Part shown: positions 59,700 to 64,000 of the stretch, in pieces | How positions within the stretch are numbered: position 1 is the first letter of the stretch | How the letters are laid out: each line of letters starts with the position of its first letter | Assembly: GCA_963969595.1 (NCBI GenBank) | Contig: OZ018410.1 | Location: 32,740,913 to 32,804,912 of the forward strand | Reading direction: 5' to 3' | Origin: Neckera pumila | Taxonomy: Eukaryota; Streptophyta; Bryopsida; Hypnales; Neckeraceae | DNA length: 64,000 nt | Position numbers and translations under genes: made by a program | Notes under the pieces: model-generated | Seen by the model: only the letters and a program-made list of their open reading frames with translations | What the model was told of the DNA's origin: nothing | The model's database searches: none

Positions 59700-59982
59700 G
59701 CGCCAAAGGCGGCGTGAGGGGTATGGACAGTGGATGAAAGTGGCCGGTGGCTATGTTCATCGACCCGATTCTCATCTGAGTGTCAGGGCGGGATGGCCTG
59801 TGAGGGGTTGGCACGTGGAAGACATGTTCTTTCCGTACGGGGGGCATGGGCCCATTCTATTTCGCACGCATCAGAGTGTGGCGAAGATTGGGCCAGTGAT
59901 TTTGCTCCGTCAATTCGGGACCTTTACGGCTGGAGCGTTGAAGAACAACTGAACAGCAGTCTGTTTCAGTTGGGTGAAGGAA

Positions 59983-60191
59983 CATAACATTGTATACTGG
60001 CTGAGGTTCTTCCCCCCAGGTGGAGGCATAATACCCCCCAAGATGCCTTGGGGGAGTTTTTAGTTATAATAATCTCACTTTGATTGGTTGGGCACCTGTA
60101 AGTTGTCAGAGATTGACACTCCATTTGCTAGGGGGCTCCTGTTTTGGGGCGAGCAAAAGGGAATCCCCTAGTGAACATTAATAATGTTATG
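59983..60191. mobile_element. Small TIR element, CATAACATT ends (copy 1, 209 bp)
   Basis: CATAACATTGTATACTGG at the left, TTAATAATGTTATG at the right; GGAA on the left side and GAA on the right. The interior has CCCCCC-rich blocks (ATACCCCCCAAGATGCC...GGGGGAG) and GAGCAAAAGGGA, shared with the copy at 60310. Confidence 0.7.
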
Positions 60192-60309
60192 GAACCTGCA
60201 CTTAATTCCGTCCAAATAAGCAATTCAGCAGGTCACGCCTATTTGCCAGGGTGAAAAACGCTGAAATTTTTTATTTGCCATGCCCAATTTACAATCAGAG
60301 GCCCTAGTT

Positions 60310-60531
60310 TACATAACATTGTTAACCGGGTGCTTTTTTTCCCTTTGACATGAGGGATAATCCCCCCAGGATGCCTGCGGGGGGGATTTTAGTTATAATT
60401 GAGCAAATTCCATTGGTCACAGCATCACTGTAGATCTGTCATGACGAAGCTTGTGCACACTAGTGGCTGGGGGGGTCCTGATATTGGGGGAGCAAAAGGG
60501 ACCCCCTATTGCGTATTAATAATGTTATGTA
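60310..60531. mobile_element. Small TIR element, CATAACATT ends (copy 2, 222 bp)
   Basis: TACATAACATTGTTAACCGG at the left, TTAATAATGTTATGTA at the right. Interior blocks (AATCCCCCCAGGATGCC, TTAGTTATAAT, GGGGGAGCAAAAGGGACCCC) follow the same order as in 59983-60191. Two same-orientation copies 119 bp apart; superfamily not assigned. Confidence 0.7.
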
Positions 60532-61001
60532 GCTAGGAGGAATGTAGAAGATAATCAAGCACAAGTAGGGGGCCTTCTTTTTTTAACCCCTGACCGCCCA
60601 AGTGGACAGAATGTGTCCACTCAAAATTAAAAAAGGCCCTGCTGCACTCTTCCTGGAATCCGCTGAGGTGAGACAGAATGTGGGTCCGAAAGCCGGGCAA
60701 GAATGGAGGTGATCGTGGCTTTGCTGGAGACCTACAATTACACAAGCATTCAATGCGAGTTAGGGATTTAGGGACTGGAAAACGTGGGACTCGGCGGTTT
60801 GGGTTGAATGTCCCAAAAACGATCGGGTGGAGCCGGTCTAAGACCGTTGAGTCTTGGATCCGCTTTAGGAGGGAGGGACACAGGCATACTAAAGGTTTTG
60901 GGCGCCGTTTAGATCAATTCTCGCCACGTGGGAGCGGAGGTACTCGACTCTTATACAACAATGGCGACAATGACGGGCAAGAGATTGGGTTCCGTTGAAG
61001 C

Positions 61002-61736
61002 TTGGATTGTCGTGGCGGATGCACGGAGATGTTTGGAATCCGAAGACGTGGCGGTACCTTCAGTGGGGTTTACGAAGAGAAAGAGTGGGGAGTGGAGAGA
61101 GGGTCATCATTTTTGCAATTGCTGGAAGAAGGCGGCTTGCCATGGCTTGCAAGTGGGGCCTTTCTGTCGGAGCACTCGTTTCACTCACGATCCGATTTCA
61201 GCGACAGGTTTGCTTCCACTCCGATTTTGCTCAAGATGACGACTGCCTTGTGGTCAAGGCGCGCTACAAAAGAAGAGGCGTTCAACCTGCAAGACAGATT
61301 GTTTAATTGGGCGCTAGAGAGGGGTGCAACCAAGGCGACGATACAGAAAGTTGTCAATTATTTGCAGGAAGATTTCCTGCTTTTCTTGCCTCAACCGCAG
61401 CATAAACATCATTGGTGGAGCAATCCATCGACACAGAACTGGAGGTACTTGTGTTGTAGACACATCGCAAGATTGTTGGGGTGGACGGAACAATTTCCAG
61501 AGGGAGACCCAAGGGGAATTCCGGCCTTCTTGAATCACTTCCTTCGTGAGAAACAATGGCCGACTTCTTTGGACAATGAAGACCCAAGCAAGGGCAAAGG
61601 CAGCTGCAAACTTCGAGGCCAAGCCGACTCAAGAACGACGGAGGATTCAGCGAGCTATGTCAACAGCCCCCACACAATCACAAGTGGCAAGCAGAGTCCC
61701 TCCACAAAGCACAACCGAAGCACAAATCGGGCCTAA
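61002..61736 (+). CDS. Hypothetical ORF in the piggyBac element
   Basis: A 244-codon open frame; the likely translated part may begin at the internal methionine near 61,239. The second half has helices rich in Leu/Trp/His (NLQDRLFNWALERGATKATI, WRYLCCRHIARLLGWTEQF), then a Lys/Gln/Ser-rich disordered tail. I do not recognise a domain. Overlapping frames occur on both strands, but this one has the most protein-like composition. It could be an accessory protein of the element or a frame-broken N-terminal part of the transposase. Confidence 0.4.
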   Translation: MDCRGGCTEMFGIRRRGGTFSGVYEEKEWGVERGSSFLQLLEEGGLPWLASGAFLSEHSFHSRSDFSDRFASTPILLKMTTALWSRRATKEEAFNLQDRLFNWALERGATKATIQKVVNYLQEDFLLFLPQPQHKHHWWSNPSTQNWRYLCCRHIARLLGWTEQFPEGDPRGIPAFLNHFLREKQWPTSLDNEDPSKGKGSCKLRGQADSRTTEDSASYVNSPHTITSGKQSPSTKHNRSTNRA

Positions 61737-61930
61737 CACCGGCTCCGAAACATTTCTAGGGACGGGGCGAGGTGTCCCAAGAAGGGGTTTGGGGCGTAGA
61801 AATGGGGGTCGTGGATGGGTGCAGGTGGATTTTGTTCGTAAATTGGATGTCGGGTTTAGGGTTGGCACTGCTGGATTTGGAGAAGTTGGGGTCGACAATG
61901 AACCAGTAGGATCTGCATTGGTTCATTGGG

Positions 61931-62470
61931 ATGGGGGGGGCTTTCAATTTTGGATTAGAAGAGGTAAAAGTGGGGAATGAGTTAGTAGGGTCTGAATTGC
62001 AATTACCACTTCTGGTGGCTCTGAATTTGAAATGGGAAGAAGTGCAAGTTGGCAATGAGCGAGTACAAACTGAATTGCAGTTACCACATTTGCAGGCACA
62101 GGATTCGGGTTTAGAGTTCACGGGAAATGGAATTTGCAAAGGGATGAATTAGTCAAGGGTGGCACTTGTCATTGATGAGGGTGCATCTCGTGGGCAAGGT
62201 CGTGGCAAGCGCAATGCAAAGCCACGGAAGCCAAGAGGGTGGACAGAGCTTGACATTGTAATTGGGAGCACATTGCCCCCTATTTTCAAATCCGCGACAG
62301 CAGAACAGGGAGCAACGTTGCACTGTCCAGGTTGTGGAGGGTTGCACCGTCTCAATGACGTAGAGAATCCATGTGCACTGTGGGAACGGTACTTCTCAAG
62401 GTCACATCAAAGTCTCCAAATTCTGGTTGTCGACACCCGAAACGTCGTGCAAGACAGGGTGCACGTTTGA
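61931..62470 (+). CDS. Two short hypothetical ORFs in the piggyBac element
   Basis: Frame 61931-62152 (73 aa) contains a protein-level duplication: EEVKVGNELVGSELQLP is followed about 30 residues later by EEVQVGNERVQTELQLP, so the repeat was probably translated at some time. Frame 62159-62470 (103 aa) starts with a basic Gly/Arg/Lys stretch (SRGQGRGKRNAKPRKPRG) and has CPGCGG, which could be half of a zinc-binding site. Neither is a known domain; both lie between the upstream ORF and the transposase and may be fragments of one decayed reading frame. Confidence 0.3.
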
Positions 62471-62964
62471 ACACTGGCAACGGTGCCCAGTCGAGTTTGC
62501 CAGTCGCGATGGAGCCAGCTCCAAGCTCCCACTTGTCATCATCAAGCATAGGGAGGGGAACAGCTTCATGAAGCCGCCCTGCAAATCCAACCAACCTCTC
62601 CTCATTGTTTGACAACGTCGCCTTGGTGCATCTTGTGGACGAGTTGGTGATGGACCTCACCGTTGTAGAAGCGACACCTGCTTTGCCAATTGCGTGGGAG
62701 GGTCTCCGTTTGGATTGGCGCTCACAACTGGTGCATGCGGGTCCCGGCAAATTACAACTCACTGCCACGAAGGGGGGTGTTGATCTGGTTAGTGATGGGT
62801 CTGAAAGTGTGGGCCATTTGCAAAATCAACATGGGCAAGCACAAGGCCAGTTGAATGACACACATTCCCCTCAAAGTGGGGATGGCTACAATACACCGCG
62901 GCAACATGGCGCAAGTGCTTCTGACGAAGGCTTCTTCAACGGGGGGGACGGCTAGACTATTGAT

Positions 62965-64000
62965 TTGAGGGACACCACTTGGGCGCCAAACTTTGCAGAC
63001 TGTATAGGTATGAATTCATCAGACGATGGTAATTCAGATTGGATTTTGCTTGATGAGGAAGAGTTGCCAAATAAACAAGATGCACCTTTAGATGTAAATG
63101 ATTATAGGGAGTACACTTATATAGATGCAGTCCAGGGTCCTACATTAGAGCAAATCCGCCACTAGTACAGAGATTCCCAGTGGGATACCTCGAGGTCAGC
63201 TCTTAGTGGAGACCGAACCAGCTTAGAGGACCTTTTCTGGGATCCACCCAGAGAAATATCCACAACAAGCCCTCTCCCTGCGCATTCTTTGACCGATGGT
63301 ACAGTGACGATACTGTAGACCGTCTCATGAAGGAGACTAATGCATACGCTTTGCAACCTGCTACAAATTTGACTGATCCACGGCGAAGAGGCAGAGCACC
63401 AGGGACAAATGGTGGTAGCTGATGGACTCCAATGAGTAGAGTGGAAATGCGTGCATTTCTTGGAGTAAGCGTTTTGATGGGTCTGAAAACCTCACCATCC
63501 ATTCGCGACTACTGGCGGGAGGATGTCTTTTGGTGTTGTGGGGTGATTCCTTTAGTTTTCACAAGGGATCATTTTGAGTCTTTACTCCATTGCATCCATT
63601 GTGTAGATAACACCACTGCTTGCCGAGACAAAGACAACCCATTGTATGACAAGCTTTTCAAAGTCCGCTGGCTTCTGGAGCACTTTGTGGAAGTGTCAAA
63701 GGGAGTTTACAATCCAGAGAAGTGGCTCATCTGTGATGAGATTATGGTGGCATATAGGGGCTTCAGGTCGCCTTGCCGTCAATATATGCCAGCAAAGCCC
63801 ACACGGTATGGGTTCAAAATCTGGGCAGCTATGTGCGTGGAGTCTAGATTTATATGGAGCATCTTTTTGTATCTCGGCAAGGATGCATGCGAGTCAAAAT
63901 CTGGCTTGGCAGAACGCGTGGTGCACCAGCTCACCGATGGACTACAGAATCGTGGACATAGCGTATGTGTTGACAACTATTTCACATCGCCTTCTTCGTT
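62965..64000 (+). pseudogene. piggyBac transposase, damaged and truncated by the window edge
   Basis: An acidic N-terminal frame (62965-63165, with SDDGNSDWILLDEEELP) ends in a TAG. After a frame change near 63,250 the transposase core reads from about 63,280: AFFDRWYSDDTVDRLMKETN, then a TGA at 63420-63422, then an unbroken frame from ATG 63432 to the window end. That part has RAFLGVSVLMGLKTSPSIRDYW, the first catalytic Asp in CDEIMVAYRG (63735-63737), RYGFKIWAAMCVES, GLAERVVHQL and the second Asp in VCVDNYFTSP (63972-63974). These are the DDE_Tnp_1_7 (piggyBac) landmarks; the third Asp and Cys-rich end lie outside. Two stops and one shift suggest an inactive copy unless introns remove them. 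Confidence 0.88.

Larger units (their letters stand above)
60583..64000 (+). mobile_element. piggyBac element, left end to window edge
   Basis: Left terminus TTAACCCCTGACCGCCC at 60583, followed at once by a 21-base palindrome (AGTGGACA-GAATG-TGTCCACT, 60601-60621) like the subterminal repeats of piggyBac transposons. From 61.0 kb on the GC content rises and open frames follow, ending in a recognisable piggyBac transposase core that runs off the window. TTAA plus CCC is the hallmark terminus of the superfamily. The right end is outside the window, so the length (more than 3.4 kb) and right TTAA are not seen. Confidence 0.85.

Noticed and set aside
59449..59952. 167-codon plus-strand frame near the GAGGA repeat
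   Set aside because: Open only because of the GAGGA microsatellite; the opposite strand is open too.
60583..64000. Possibility that the piggyBac gene is a domesticated host gene
   Set aside because: It carries stops and a frame change and begins with an intact transposon terminus, so it is better read as a decaying transposon copy.

Overview
The window is nuclear DNA of a land plant. It has GT-AG introns, a plastid solanesyl-diphosphate synthase, a plant-type GPI-anchored beta-1,3-glucanase with an X8 domain, and a DUF21/CBS-domain membrane protein. Roughly 80% of the 64 kb is AT-rich repeat and transposon debris. The decayed hAT transposase at 40-43 kb, and the presence of a piggyBac transposase, remind me of bryophyte or lycophyte genomes more than flowering plants. 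That placement rests on recollection, not on a search.

Layout. 1.5-4.6 kb (minus): six-exon solanesyl-diphosphate synthase. 4.6-9.5 kb: AT-rich DNA with no convincing gene. 9.5-9.7 kb (minus): an orphan SAM-domain exon. 10.6-11.8 kb (minus): intronless 374-codon membrane protein with a possible plastid transit peptide, family not recognised. 12-31 kb: a mosaic of nested non-autonomous DNA transposons and a 143-bp satellite. 31.5-35.0 kb (plus): three-exon GH17-X8-GPI glucanase, 503 aa. 36-47 kb: a 66-bp minisatellite at two sites, nested TIR elements and a hAT pseudogene. 47-52.7 kb: repeats, including a 2.5-kb TIR element that hosts a piggyBac-type element. 53.1-57.9 kb (minus): twelve-exon DUF21-CBS protein, 544 aa, with its likely promoter near 59.4 kb. 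59.9-60.5 kb: two copies of a small TIR element. 60.6 kb to the window edge: a piggyBac element with a recognisable but damaged transposase that runs off the window.

The host genes are single-copy-looking housekeeping genes with no operon-like relation to one another. The coherent biological system here is the transposon one. Many dispersed repeats (about 915-935 bp, and about 170-225 bp) begin TTAACCCCTRA or TTAACCCT and end GGGTTAA, with TTAA duplicated at both ends. The transposase-bearing element at 60,583 begins TTAACCCCTGACCGCCC. This looks like a plant piggyBac superfamily lineage with its own MITE families. A second, unrelated set of at least five TA-flanked elements with AGGTAG termini is also present. 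Several insertions can be dated relative to one another because uninterrupted copies of the target exist in the same window.
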